A DNA stretch of 64,000 nucleotides from Orbilia blumenaviensis (Eukaryota > Ascomycota > Orbiliomycetes > Orbiliales > Orbiliaceae). The first letter of the stretch is position 1; each line of letters starts with the position of its first letter. A program made the translations under genes and the position numbers. The stretch is from positions 1,426,001 to 1,490,000 of the forward strand of contig JAVHNS010000003.1 in NCBI GenBank assembly GCA_036872755.1, in the 5' to 3' direction. This document shows, piece by piece, positions 21,401 to 35,775 of the stretch. The notes below the pieces were generated by a model, which did no database searches, was not told the origin of the DNA, and saw only the letters and a program-made list of their open reading frames with translations.

Positions 21401-24400
21401 GATTAAGATCCTCGAGATCAAGTGCCAGCTTCTCCTTCTGCTTCTCCAAGGATATAATCTTAAGCTGAGCCTCACTCAACTGCCCGTGGAGCTTCTTCTC
21501 TTCCTCGACAGCTTTAGCCTTCTCCGAAGTCAACTGCACAATCTTGTCGCGGAACTGTTCGCTGGCCTTCGATGTCGACTTGGCAAGCTCAAGGTTCTTC
21601 TGCTGTATCTTGTTCTGAAGCGCGCGGTTGTCGTGCTCGGAAGACAAGAGGCGGGCTTTAAGCGTACCCATCTCCTGATCCAACCTCTTCTTCGCCTGCT
21701 CATTGGATCTCTTCGAAGCCTCACTGTCCTCAATTTCCTTAGTCAACCTTCGGATCTCAAGATTGAGTTTCTCCCGATCGGCTTCGGCTTGAGTAAGCAA
21801 TTTGTCTTTTTGATCGATTTCCTTTCTGAGCGAATTGCGAAGCTCTTCAGCTTGTCGAGAAAGCTGGCGTTCATTGGCAGCCTCCGCCTGTGCACGGGTG
21901 GACTCATTGTTCTCAACTCGTTGACGTAGACGTTGAAGATCAAGTTGGATATCTCGCTTCTCCCTCTCAGCTTGCGATCTAGCTTCAAGGGCTTTCCGGA
22001 GTGTATCTTGTTGTCCATAGAGCTCCTTCTCAATGGTAACCTTAGCAATAGAAAGCGCATCGTAATCTCGTCTCATAGTTGCAAGCTGAGTCTCGCTCTC
22101 CGCAATAATATCAGCCCGAGACTTCCGTTCAGCATCTAACTCCCCTTGAACATCCTCAAGCTGGACCTTGAGCGCCTTAATCTGTTCATCGAGAAGTCTT
22201 CTACCCTGGCCAAGTTTCGCATCTTCGGAAATCTTGCTCTCCAAAAGCTTACGAGCCTCCTTTGCATCCCGCTCGCACTGCGCCTTTAGCATTTGCGCAT
22301 TCTCCGCAGCGGCCTCTGCAGTACGAAGCTTCCTCTGCAATTCCTCCTGCTTGGAGACGAGTAGATGTCTTTCATCCTCAAACGTCTTGCGATCAATCTG
22401 CTGCTTCTTTAGATCCGCAAGCGCCAAAGATAATTCACTTTCCTTCTTCCGAATCAACCCTTCAAAGTCAGCAGAAGTCTTCGAAAGATCCTGCAGCTGC
22501 TGTCGAGCATTGTTCGCTTCGGTGCGAAGTTCCTGATTTTGCCTCCGAGTCGTCTCAAGGCTCTTGCTCTATCAAAACCGAAAAAAATCCTCATTAGCAT
22601 CAACCCCAACTACAAATCAAGACAACCGACCAACTTACAGCCGCATTATACTTCTCCTCAAGGTCCTTATCAGTCTTAAGCAACAATTGCTCAAACTCCT
22701 GAACCTTCCGCTCCTTAAGCGAAAGATGGCTCTTAAGAAGATGAATCTCCTTCGACAACTTGCTTTCATTACTGCTAACATTATCCAGCTGATCCGTCGC
22801 ATTCTTAAGCTTCGCCTCGTTCTCCTCAAGCTTAGCCACCAAACTTCTCTTCTCCTCCTCCAATGACGCAATCAACGTAACAGCCTGCTCAAGTTCCTTC
22901 CGTCGAATATCAAGCTGATCAGAAACCTTCTTCTTCGCCGCAATCAACTCATCAAGCTGATCTTCCAACTGCTCTTGATCCTCCAAAGCACCTTTAAGCT
23001 TCTCAGAAAGGTCAGCCTCACGCTGTTGCAGACGCTGGAAAATTTCATCCTTATCAAGAGCGAGCGCTCGTTCAGCTTCAAGGGTTTGCTGAACCCTCGA
23101 AAGCTCGGTCTCGGTCCTTCTCTTCTCATCCTCGACTTTGGCTCGATCCTCGGCCTGCTGCGTCATTTGCGCCTGCATATGCTGAATCATCTCATCCTTC
23201 TTCTTAACCTCCCGGCTAGTAACCGTATTCCCAAGCAGCGGCTTCGTCTTCACAAACAGCTTCCACCATGGGTTCTGACTAAGCTCCAAGTACACCTTAA
23301 GGTTCTGATGGATAATCCTCGTAGCCTCCGCACGATAAAGCTTCTTGTGCGCAATCTTCCGCTGGATGTATCCACGAGCAATACTTTGGAACCGGGTGAT
23401 TATACTGCGCACCAAAGCGTCTCGCTGCTCTTCCAGCTCAGCAAGAACACCAGCACGGAAAAAGACCTTGCTAAGACCGATTCGATACTGGTATTCATCA
23501 AGATTAAGCTGCTCAAGCATAAACCGGGCAACCTGTTGTCCTTCCAAATAACCCTTTGGAAGACCAGGCGTAAGAACTTCATAACGTTGGCGGAACTCGT
23601 TAAACGGCAGTCGATTGGGGAAACCGGTTCTCGCAATTCTAATACCTTCCAACACACCATTGCACCGAAGCTGGTCCAGAACCAGCTGGGTAACCAATCT
23701 CTTCGGCTTCTTTTGATGATTAGGAATGATACAACGAACGAAATGGGGGTGAGTTGCATGAAGTTGGGCCATAAGGCTGGACAGCTGCTCCTTGTGACGC
23801 TGAGCAACAGTCCGGAACAACCCCTTCTTGACACGAGATCTCGAGGTGAGTGAATGCTCCGCATCCTCAGCGCAGTCAGCAAACAACTGAGCAACGCTGG
23901 GGTGCGTAGAATTGGCAAGAAGACGGGTAACATTATCGTTAAGTGGGTCTTTATTCTTCTCCAACCAGCCTTGAGTGTCATACTCGACCTCGGCAGCATA
24001 ATGGGTAAGAATAAAACCTTGGCTTAACATCGAGCTACGGTATTTATTCGACTTTTTATCCCACAGAGAGTGAAGCTTCTCAGTGAAAGTCTTATCAGTC
24101 GTCTTGGGCATAACACAGTCTTCGTCCAAGCACGAGAAGATACCGATCGGGTTAGACAATTCGATCAAATCAATAGTAGGCTGAAGGTCGTGCCCGAAAT
24201 CGATAAACTTCCACTCAATCCGTTCGCGAGCATATTCCTCCTGCTCTAGCACGAACATGTGATGATTGAAAAATTGCTGCAACTTTTCGTTGGTGTAATT
24301 GATGCAGAGTTGCTCGAAGGAGTTGGACTCGAAGATTTCGAAACCAGCGATATCAAGAACACCAATAAAACCGGACTCCTCCCCTCGGCGCTCGAGGGAC

Positions 24401-26142
24401 TGGTTAATTCTCGACACCAAGCTGCCAAAAGCCCGTTCGTAGATACCCTTGCTAAGAGCATCAACAGACTGCTTGACCTGGTCCGCATTACGGTTCTGGT
24501 TAACCCACTCCTTACCAGCCTTGACTCTGGGATTCACGAGAGCTTTAGTAAAAGCCTCAGTAGGTATACCAAGGACATGACAGATGAGGTCAACCTGGCG
24601 TTTATCCGGAAGCCTCGCGCCGTCCGCGTTTCCAACAACGGAAAGATTTCCAAGATGAAGAACCGCGGCGATATTTCTGAAATAAGCAAGCTGCTCGTCC
24701 TTCGAGAATCCCATCACCTGGAAAGCTCGAAGTAGACCGTCGAATTCATCTTTATCATTGACGCCAACGATATGCTTGTTCGCACTCTTGGTGTATCCGT
24801 AGTCGTCGACATCGCCGGTAAGCATCAACTGATCACGGAGTTCTCGAGTCGCACCTCTAAGCAACTGGTAGAAGACGTGGTAGTTTCGCTCACCGCCGCT
24901 CTGCTTCACAACTCTGGATTTTTCAAGCAAGTACCAATCAATATAGGCACCAGCAATCTGACCTTTCCCAGTAAACTCGATTCTGATAAACTTTCCAAAT
25001 CTGGACGAATTGTTATTTCGCACAGTCTGGGCGTTTCCGAAGGCTTCGAGGACGGGATTGGCTTGTAGGATCTGCTGCTCAAGGGTGCCGAACTGTTTCG
25101 AGGAGTTGTTTACAGCGGCTACGGATGCGAGGTATTGGATGACCTTCTTCGTATTCTCGGTCTTTCCGGCACCGGATTCACCACTTTTTCGACTATTAGA
25201 ACCTTCTCCAAAGATCGTAGATAGATAAAAACATACGTGACCAAGATACTCTGATTCTCCCTCTCGTCCAGCAGATTGCGGAACGCAGCATCAGAGATAG
25301 CGAAAATATGGGGCTGGGTCTCATCTCGAGATCTATCTTTATACATTTCAATGTACTCATTGGTATATATCGGCAGCGGACAGTACGGATTGACCGTCAC
25401 CAAGAACAACCCGGAGTATGTCTAACCCAAAAAATTAGCCAACCGCAATACCGCTACGACAAAGAGATAAAGAACTCACATAGATAAGATCCGACTGATA
25501 TCTCATATGCAAATTATGAACCACAGACGCCTCATTCAAATGCGTCAACTCAGCCATGTCGGCCGCCTTGTCAAACTTGGCCGGATTGACTTTATCCACC
25601 TGATCAGATGGAACATTTCTTTGACTCCCATCATCGCAAATAACGAGGAGGACATTATCCTCCTCGCTTTCGACGTAACCTTTAACAAATGCCTGTTCGG
25701 GGTCCTTAACCCAAACCCAGCGTTTGCCAGAAAAGTCCGTGCCTTCGAGGCCATGGGAGGTGATTTTGGGGGATGTAGGGTCTGTTCGTTTGATGAAGCT
25801 TGGTGCGAAGGTAGTATTTGATTTACTAGCACTGACAGTGGTAGTGGCGGCGGCGGCGGTAAGGTTATTAGATGGAGTTGGGGTGTGTGCGACTACACTG
25901 CTAGCACCGGACATAGTCCTGTTATGACTTCGTCCAAAAGGTGTAGAGCTTACGAAGGGATTCGAACCGCCACCGATACCGAATGGCGTGGAACCGACGC
26001 TGCCACCAAACGGGGTAGTATTCCTGGAAGTACTGGTGACATTATTTTGAGGAGAATTAAGTGGAGAAGATTGATTATTCTGCCGGGGAGTAAAGGGTCT
26101 CTGAGAGGCGCCGAAGCGCGGGGGTGTATTGAAGCCAGCCAT
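18453..26142 (-). CDS. myoB: Class II myosin heavy chain
   Basis: Seven exons on the minus strand: 26142-25480, 25421-25237, 25183-22639, 22568-19989, 19928-19711, 19642-19027 and 18959-18453; 2437 residues. This is the conventional myosin that drives the cytokinetic/septal actomyosin ring. Order: disordered N-terminus with NPF and TPFG motifs, SH3-like fold (about 140-190), motor head with P-loop GESGAGKT near 284-291, switch II block DIAGFEIF, FVRCIIPN and the converter. An IQ-type segment (ITRFQSIARGYIQRKIAHKK) lies near 870. A coiled coil then extends nearly to the end, broken near a Pro/Thr-rich GSPTKTFGTPTKRP insert. The tail ends in a disordered, basic piece. Two acceptor AGs nine bases apart precede the P-loop; the second restores the canonical ILVTGESGAGKT. 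Transcribed divergently from ferrochelatase. Confidence 0.93.
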
Positions 26143-27221
26143 GTTCGAACCGAAGGGATCTCAAGGCATCTGTTTGGCCTGTAGAGTGGTAATGGTAATA
26201 TAGCAGTAGGCTACACGAAGAATAGACGTATAAACGCCGAGGTCGAAGTTATCCAAAACAACAACGGCGCACTATGATCGCCCAGGCAATGGTCAGTTAT
26301 CTGCACGTTCTCGAGTCGCAGGAATGCACCGGATCCGTATATAATCACACTTACAAGGTAATTAGAGTAGCACGGCAATATGAATATGCACTAGTACAGC
26401 TTGAAGCTGCAGGGGTTTTTCTGGGGGTGCACTGAAGCTGGAGAGAGAGAGCACGACAGGATGCGAAGGATAATTGAGGGTGCAGGATGTAGGTAAGGGT
26501 TTTTAGAGTAAGATATGATAGTTATGATGTCGAGGAGTTATATTAATGTACACAGAGTAACAATATAAGCAAAGCAATGTACACAGAGGGGCAGCAACCG
26601 GGCGGGTTTATCGATTGATATCGGCTGGCCGCATGTTGGCTGATAAGCTACGACCAGGACACACTAGCGACGAGTCAAGCAACCGGGTTCCGCCCGCTGC
26701 TATTGTTGTCGAGACGCCGCACTCTGGCTGTTTGTTGTCCCGGCGGTTGCGTTGGTTGCAGGTCTCATATTGTTGTTGACACAGCAACCTTCCCGGGCCG
26801 CAACACATTTGCATTGCCCCACAGCTGATTGGCTCGGGCTGCGAGTCTTATAGCCGACCGTGACATCAGATCTGGGGCTTATATCCGAGGGACACCAAGA
26901 TCGAGAAGGTCTGTCGCATATTAATTTCACACACCCACACGTGAAGGTCTGGGTTTCTCCACAACCTCAACCTCATTTCTTCAACCTCATCATCATCGCC
27001 ATCGAATCATATTCCCTACAATAATCCATAGCATCTCCAGCTTCGGTATCTTTATCCAATTGTATATTACAGCTTCAGCTTTCATTGAATTAGCCATCGA
27101 TCGCTGGCTCGATCACAAACCGGCTTCCAACGGGCCCATCCGACATTACCCAGCTACTTAAGCCGAAACCCTCCCCGGTACCCCCAATTCACCCCGCATA
27201 TCACCCATCATAGCATACTCA
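26143..27221. promoter_or_regulatory. Divergent promoter region of myosin and ferrochelatase
   Basis: 1079 bases between two start codons facing outward. Visible elements are an inverted CCAAT (ATTGG, near 26829) and a CACGTG E-box near 26938. The half next to ferrochelatase is pyrimidine-rich, as is common near fungal transcription starts. Which gene each element serves cannot be told. Confidence 0.5.
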
Positions 27222-28638
<1,417 letters not shown>

Positions 28639-28985
28639 TATACGCCCATCAAGTGCCCAGAGTTTGAATCCAAGACTACATTTCACCCATTTATCTAGTC
28701 TCAGTCATGTGCCCGGGGGCGTCTGGAACCGACACCAACATTTATCTGTTTTTATATTTTGGTACATATATATAACGATTTTTTTCAAGTATTTTTTTAT
28801 TTACGACCTTGTACATATATTTCATAGCCGGCAATGCCTCTGCAGCCTCGATATATACTATAATTCACAAAAAGTAAAAGAAATTTTGGTATCACAATAT
28901 CATACACCCCTTCCACCACCCACCAACAAGAAGTACCAGGCACCTAGGTAGATATCTCCTAGGTAGGTAAGTAGTAAGATAAAAT
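28639..28985. other. Convergent 3' region, ferrochelatase and IVD
   Basis: 347 bases between convergent genes, AT-rich with TTTTTCAAGTATTTTTTTATTT and TATATAT stretches fitting polyadenylation signals. It contains paired CCTAGGTAG-type direct repeats near 28945-28970. No gene. Confidence 0.6.
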
Positions 28986-30461
28986 CTACCTCTGCGCATA
29001 CGCCTTATTAAAAGCCCTCCCAATAACCATCCGCCTAACCTCACTAGTCCCCGCTCCAATCTCATAAAGCTTCGCATCCCTCACCAACCTCCCCGCCGGC
29101 AGCTCATTAATATACCCATTCCCTCCCAAACACTGCACAGCATCCAACGCCACCTCCGTCGCCCTCTCAGCAGCATACAAAATCGCCCCAGCACAATCCC
29201 TAGTCTCAATAATCCCCTCATCAACAGTCCTAGCAGTAGCATAAGTATACGCCCTCGACGCCGCAAGTTTCGTATACATATCCGCCAGTTTTCCCTGCAT
29301 CAGTTGAAAATGCGCAATCGGCTGGTTAAACTGCTTTCTGGTATGAGTGTACGGCAAAACCAGGTCCATGGCAGCCTGCATGATCCCGATCGGACCGGCG
29401 GAGAGCACCAGACGCTCCAAGTCCAACCCTGACATCAGGACTTTCACACCACCGTTCGTAGGACCCAGTTGGTTTTCATCGGGGACGAATACATCCTCGA
29501 ACACCAGTTCACCGGTGTTAGACCCCCGCATGCCGAATTTGTCCAGTTTCTTAGCACATGAGAACCCTTTAAAGGTTTTCTCCACAACCATGGCAGTGAT
29601 ACCCTTCCCCTCTGGCTCGGTTTTAGCGTAAACAACTATATAATCCGCATCCGGCCCGTTAGTGATCCACATCTTCGTCCCGTTTAACAACCACCCTCCA
29701 TCCACTTTTTTAGCATTAGTTTTCATAGAAACCACATCAGACCCGGCGGAGTGTTCGCTCATGGCCAACGCGCCGATTTTGGTACCATCGATTAGACCGG
29801 GTAGGAATCGTGATTTTTGGTCGGGGTTGGCGTGGAGGGAGAGTTGGTTCACGCAGAGCTGGGAGTGGGCGGCGTAGGAGAGGCCGATGGAACCTGATGC
29901 GCGTGAGAGCTCTTCGAGGACTATGCAGTGCGCTTGGTAGCCGAGTTCGATGCCGCCGTAGGCTTCTTCGGCGGTTATTCCTAGTAGGCTATTTTTTTAT
30001 AAAAATAAAATGTTTAAATTTGGAGATTAGTCTTTTTTGTTTTTGTATATAGATATGGGGATAGTTGGTAATGAATGGGGGAGGGACGCACCCAGCCTCG
30101 CCCAGCTTCGGCCACATATCATTGGGGAATTCATTCTCTCTGTCTGTTCTTGCGGCTACCTCCTCAGGAATCTCTCGTCCTAACAATCCATCCCCAAAAG
30201 AAGTCAATATCAAACAAAATAATAAAAAAATTACCATATACAGTAAACTTCAAGGTAATACATACTCGCAAACTCCTGCACCCGCTCCCTCAACTCCGCC
30301 AGATCGTCAGCAGACGGCATCTTGAAATTCGGAGTATGCTTGGTGGTCGCATGACGGACGGACACCGCGGGCAGCAGGGTCCTTGTGAGCGAGGGAGAGG
30401 CGCATGGCCGCTGGAGCTGCAGCAGGCGGGCCGATGAGCGGGCGAGACGGGCTGATTTCAT
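28986..30461 (-). CDS. ivdA: Isovaleryl-CoA dehydrogenase, mitochondrial
   Basis: Three exons on the minus strand, 30461-30266, 30179-30092 and 29988-28986, give 428 residues. The flavoenzyme oxidises isovaleryl-CoA to 3-methylcrotonyl-CoA, third step of leucine breakdown, in the matrix. A basic presequence ([18 protein letters not shown]) starts the protein. The acyl-CoA dehydrogenase signatures are present: [33 protein letters not shown], the catalytic Glu in [17 protein letters not shown] (position characteristic of IVD), and [32 protein letters not shown], quoted here as two abutting parts of the C-terminal signature. The middle exon is only 88 bases and carries the [11 protein letters not shown] helix. 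Its partner enzyme subunit MCCB lies divergently 957 bases away, so shared control by leucine-pathway regulation is likely (inference). Confidence 0.95.
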
Positions 30462-31418
30462 TGTTGAAAGTACTTGTGTGTATCGATACCCGGTACTGAT
30501 AATGGTATTGATAGAGATAGAGGATAGTAAAGCTATTATGTTATCGATACCGTTTCAGCTCGATTTACTTTTTATTTTTTATTTTGAGGAGGGGGCCTTT
30601 CACGTGGGAAGTATAAAATATAAACATTAGCTTGTGAATATGTAATTGTGTAACCGTAGAGAAGAACACCTACCAGGAATCCAATATCAGAACTCTCGTG
30701 AACTAAAGAACCTGAAGGAAAAGAAGAAAGTAGGAAGAAGAAGATGATGATGATGAGAAGTATGTAAGACGTAAGATGTCACAACCGCGGCAGCAGACCG
30801 AGCTCCCACTGCAAATCGAATCGAATCAATCCCGCATGCAGAACCACAACAATCATGGGAATCAGAGCTAGCGGACGGGGTTTGGCTGTGGGGTAAACCC
30901 CTGTCCTTCGTTCTCTCCACACAGAAAATGCGGCTACACTCGGCACACTTCCCATCTCGATCGAGACTTCGCATTCATATGCCAGCGCCAGCTGCCCAGG
31001 TGCATTGCATTGCCCATTGCCCATTGCATTATTTTCCCGATTGACATCGAAGAAAAAGAAGAGCGCCTCCCCGGAGCAGCAGCAGCCATTAGCATTTTTC
31101 CAAAGTTCGGGCTCGATATTGGGGGAGGAGGAACCTAACCGACAGCTGCAGCACTCAGCTCTCAGATCCCAGATATCCCCCCCTTCAACTGAGTACTCAT
31201 TCATTCATTCATTCCTTCACTCCTCTGCAGCTCTGTCACCATAGCATTTGATATCCACCGTGTGTAAGTACAGAAACCCACCCTTCAGCCGCATCTCCAG
31301 GAATACTCCATACTCCCCAAGTATCCCTCTATACCTCTCACCAGTCCCTACTGACACTGTCACTGACACCGTCACTGACACCAAACCTCGCAGACAATAA
31401 TAATAATAATCCTCCAAA
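30462..31418. promoter_or_regulatory. Divergent promoter region of IVD and MCCB
   Basis: 957 bases between the two outward-facing starts. Visible elements include a CACGTG E-box at 30601-30606, a TATAAAATA sequence at 30612-30620 about 150 bases upstream of the IVD start, and a CCAAT near 30678. On the MCCB side there are repeated TGCATTGCCCAT units near 31000-31025 and CACTGACACCGTCACTGACACC repeats just before the leader. No known leucine-regulator site could be recognised with confidence. Confidence 0.5.
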
Positions 31419-33598
31419 ATGTCCCTCCGCACCACCTTCCACACCCTCAGAACCCGTCTCCCGCTCCGCATACCCCCCTCCTCCTCCATCCCAACAAGAT
31501 ACCTAAAAAGAACAATAGCAACCCACTCCTTCACACACTTCGAAACCGCCGTCTCAACCATCCAATCCACAATAGACACAACCTCACAAACCTTCAAATC
31601 CAATGCGGCGGACATGTCAACTCTCGTCTCTGAGCTGGACGTCATTAGCTCCAAAATCGCTGCTGGAGGGGAACAGAGACATAGGGATAAACATGTGCAG
31701 AGGGGGAAGATGTTGGTTAGGGAGTATGTTTCCTTTTTTTCCCTTATATAAAAAAAAACACTATTCTGGTGTTAGAGTATTGTGGAGTATTATGAAGTAG
31801 TGGTACTTTGCATAAAAGTATAAATACTCGCAAGAGATGAAAGAAAAAAAGACAGCTGACAAGATACATAAACAGCCGGATATCAGCGCTTCTAGACCCG
31901 GGCTCCTCATTCCTGGAGCTCTCTCAATTGGCAGGCTACAACCTCTACGGCGCAGACGAGGTCCCCGCCGGCGGCATCGTCACAGGCATTGGCCGCGTCT
32001 CCGGCGTGGAATGTATGATCGTTGCCAATGACGCTACGTTCGTTTTACCCCCCCCCCCCCCCCCCCCTTCTCTCACACCTCTACAAAGCGGTTACAACCA
32101 TGATTTAAGAATACTAATGGGATTGGAGGGTATCACAGAGTAAAAGGAGGAACATACTACCCTATCACCGTCAAGAAGCACTTACGAGCGCAGGCAATCG
32201 CGCAGGAGAATAGTACGTCCCAATACACTACAATGTCACAGGAATACAAAAGGCTAAAGTAAAGTAATTGACAGAGCTGCCGTGCATCTACCTCGTCGAC
32301 TCCGGCGGCGCAAACCTGCCGCACCAGAAGGATGTCTTCCCGGACAAGGACCACTTCGGGCGCATCTTCTATAACCAAGCGCGAAGTACTCATCTCCACT
32401 ATTTCCTTCCATAATTTTTAAAAAAAATTCCATACTAAACATAATGTAACATGATCACAGTGTCATCAGAGGGAATCCCCCAACTCGCCGTCGTAATGGG
32501 CCCCTGCACCGCCGGCGGCGCCTACGTCCCCGCCATGTCCGACGAATCCATAATCGTCGACAAACAAGGCCACATCTTCCTCGCCGGTCCTCCGCTCGTA
32601 AAAGCCGCGACCGGAGAAGAAGTGACTCACGAAGATCTAGGCGGTGGAGTCCTCCACTCCTCCGTCAGCGGTGTAACCGACTATTTAGCCGTAGATGATG
32701 CGCATGCGATAGTTCTTGCCAGAAGAAGTATTTCGAACTTAAACTGGCCGGCTAGGGATACCAGGGTGGCTAGGGAGGTTAAGGAGCCGGTTTATGATGT
32801 TAAGGAGTTGGATGGGATTATGGGAACTAATCTACGGGTTCAGGTTGATGTTAGAGAGGTTATTGCCAGGATTGTGGATGGCAGCGAGTTCTCTGAGTTT
32901 AAAGCTAACTACGGCACTACGATCGTAACCGGGTTCGCGCATATACACGGGTATAAAGTGGGTATCGTTGCCAACAATGGGATTATATTTTCGGAGGCAG
33001 CGTTGAAGGGAGCGCATTTCATAGAGCTATGCTCGCAGAGGAATATTCCGTTGGTGTTTTTGCAGAATGTAACGGGGTTTATGGTGGGAAGGGATGCTGA
33101 GGCGGGAGGGATTGCGAAGAACGGAGCGAAGTTGGTGACGGCGGTTAGTTGTGCTGAGGTACCGAAGTTTACGGTGGTGATCGGGGCGAGTTATGGAGCT
33201 GGGAATTATGGAATGAACGGGAGGGCGTATGGTGCGCGGGTGAGTTTTTACTTTCCTTCACTTCACTTCACTTCACTATAACATCTACTTTTTAAGTATG
33301 AACGGTGCTGATAAATGTTTCTATCATATAGTTCCTCTGGATGTGGCCTAACGCGAAAATCGCGGTGATGGGCGCAGAGCAGCTCAGCAGCGTGATGAAG
33401 ATGGTGGGTAAGGAGGATCCGGAGCTACGGGACAGGATCGAAGCCGAGTCAGATGCAAAGTTTGCGTCGGCGAGGATATGGGACGATGGAGTTATCAAGC
33501 CTGAAGATACGAGGAAGACGCTGGCGATGGGACTGCAGGCTGCGCTTGGGGGCAGGGTGGACGAGAGGCCGACGCGGTTCGGGGTGTTTAGGATGTGA
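31419..33598 (+). CDS. mccB: 3-methylcrotonoyl-CoA carboxylase, beta subunit
   Basis: Six exons: 31419-31723, 31876-32037, 32139-32212, 32275-32385, 32461-33239 and 33332-33598; 565 residues. The beta subunit carries the carboxyltransferase site that moves CO2 from biotin (on the alpha subunit) to 3-methylcrotonyl-CoA, the leucine step after IVD. Signatures: [31 protein letters not shown], the acyl-CoA site [56 protein letters not shown] and [17 protein letters not shown] Ser/Arg-rich presequence indicates mitochondria. Intron 2 starts with a weak GTTCGT donor and contains a 20-base C run; the junction was fixed by the ANDA-TVKGGTYY match. The alpha subunit gene is not in this window. Confidence 0.94.
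32048..32067. repeat. C20 homopolymer inside an MCCB intron
   Basis: Twenty consecutive C within the 101-base second intron of MCCB, ten bases after the donor. A run this long is prone to length change and to sequencing error. Confidence 0.9.
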
Positions 33599-35775
33599 TA
33601 CGATTATTAATTACCCTATCCTTTGTATCTTTCTGTATCATTTATCTACCTATATCTATAGCTATATATTATGGTATATATGATTTCTTTACTACTCGAG
33701 GGTAGTTAATGGTACTTAAGAGAAAAACTTACTTGAGTACTTAGAGTAGGGGGGTGAGCATGTGCGAAGTTTAGCAGAATTAACGTTTTATTCCAACATC
33801 CAGACTGCATGAACCGAAGCTTCGAAGCTCTCGACGACAACGTTCCGGATCCAGCGCACCGGTCGTCGCGCGGCCAACAAGCAAAGCAAGCAAGCTCCAG
33901 CTCCTAAAGCTATGCATGTAGGACTATACCCGTCCTAGCCGAATCCACACAAAGTGGATATGGATATGCATAGCTATAGCACGCATATAGCAACATGCAT
34001 GCATGCAAGCCAGCACCAGACCAAGGAATGTTCTCTCCCTCTCCCCCTGACTCGCCTCGGAATAAAAATCAGGAATAGTAGCAGAGAGAGAGAGAGAACA
34101 CGTGACCACTTCAGCCTTTTCTTTGCCCCCCCAAGACCCAGGCCTAATTGGTAAAACTCCGGCTTAAAACAGCAGTGACAACAGATTACCAAGTATAAAC
34201 CCATCCAAGGATGATAATGGGGGATGTGACGACGATGTAATGGAGGATGGCAACTTCGGAAGGGGCAGCACTAATCCGGCAATTCCCATTACTTGAGTGA
34301 AACCCCAGCCCGTGGATGGACGAACCGTGACTTCCAGGCTGTCCTGTTGGAAAAAGTGACTCCGTCAGCCTCAGATCCCCCGTTCCCTTGCCTTGCCTTC
34401 CCTTTCCTGGTTGTCCAGAAATGCAGATGTAGGATTGTACTTTTTCACAGGCAGAGCGGAATATAGCAGGGAAAGTATGTATCTCACGAATACGATATAC
34501 AGTTACATACTATGTAGACCAAAAACAGTAGTATAGGTATATAGGACAGAACGGGGGGCCCGATAAACTTTCGCCGGATGCGCGCGCGACAAACAGAACA
34601 AACGAAACGGGCGGCGAAGAGGGAAAAAACAAAAGGGAAGGACGGGCAGCGGGTCTTGTGAGTTCGTGCAGGACACATAAAAGAGGATCAGATGGCGGCC
34701 GCATGTGAATCTGTGTCCGACCACACTCTTTTAAGCTTATTTCCCTTATTGCTACTACTACTACTGCTACTGCTCTACTAGTACTATTATTACACTCTGT
34801 ATCAAAGGCAAAGAGGTAGACGGAAGAAGGAGATAGAGAGAGAGAAGGGTTGACGCGGCATGAGAAGGGCTGTTATGTGAAGGATACCTGCAGGCTTCTT
34901 AGGGGGGAATGCAGGCAGTGCGACCGTCATATCTTTATTATCATTTAATACCTAGTTATTCTCTATCTGTGGAAGTCCTATCTATCTTTCAGTATTATCT
35001 TTTTTGATGAGGATTACACATGTAACTATGGTGTAATAGAATACCGCCGAGAGACAGAGGCAAGAGGCAGAGGTATGGTATGCAAGGCGACCGCTGCTGT
35101 GCTCTTCTGGTCTGGCTGAGGCTTGGCTTGGCTTGGGTCTGGCTTGCTGGCTGGCTGGCTGGGACTGAGACTGGATTGGTTGGGACCGGTTGGAGTCAGT
35201 CGGAGTCACTCGTGGAAGGGAAGGGAAGGGGAAGGGGAAGGGGAAAGAGAGAGAGAGATAAGGCTAGTCCGTAACGAGGAGAAGAGACAATCGCCCGGCC
35301 GATGCACGTAATCGCTTGAAATCAAATAAGGTCACGCTGCCTGTGACAGGAACGGTTGTAGACCCCAGTAAACAGAAACACCACAGGGGCGGGTCTTCAC
35401 TCAGCAGTGCAGTGCAGTGCATTATCAATAGTAACCAGCATTTTAGCATTAGCGTTAAGTACCTAGGTAGGTAGTTAGAAGAGTAAGAGTAACAGTAACA
35501 GCTCGCTGTTTGTCCGCCTTGGATACTCGCTGGGAAGTCGTTCGTCATCCAGCCGGGCCAGGCCAGCCCATCCCCATCCCCATCCAGTTCCCCATCCAAC
35601 CTCTTTAAATAAACCCCCATCCTCTTCACTTCTCTCTCTCTCTTCTCTTCCTTCCCTTCCAACCATCATATCTATCTATCTTTCAACACCAGGAAGACAG
35701 ACAGAACAGACTCCCTTCTTGAACCTCCCTCACAAACACACGTAGAAGAAGAAGAATATAGTAAATTTCAACAAA
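33599..35775. other. Intergenic region and promoter of the vacuolar protease
   Basis: 2.2 kb between MCCB and the protease, same strand. No credible gene. It holds GA-dinucleotide tracts (near 34084-34096 and 34830-34850), a CACGTGAC motif near 34098, a GGAAGG/GGAAAG purine tract near 35215-35255 and CTCT-rich sequence just before the start codon. These are typical of a strongly expressed fungal promoter. Confidence 0.55.
35604..35613 (+). promoter_or_regulatory. TATA-like element of the protease gene
   Basis: TTTAAATAAA, 163 bases upstream of the ATG and followed by a pyrimidine-rich stretch (CCCCCATCCTCTTCACTTCTC) that would suit transcription initiation. Position and context support a core promoter; no direct evidence. 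Confidence 0.45.

Noticed and set aside
21213..21929. Plus-strand open frames of up to 292 codons across the myosin gene
   Set aside because: They are Leu/Arg-rich complements of the coiled-coil exons and have no independent support.
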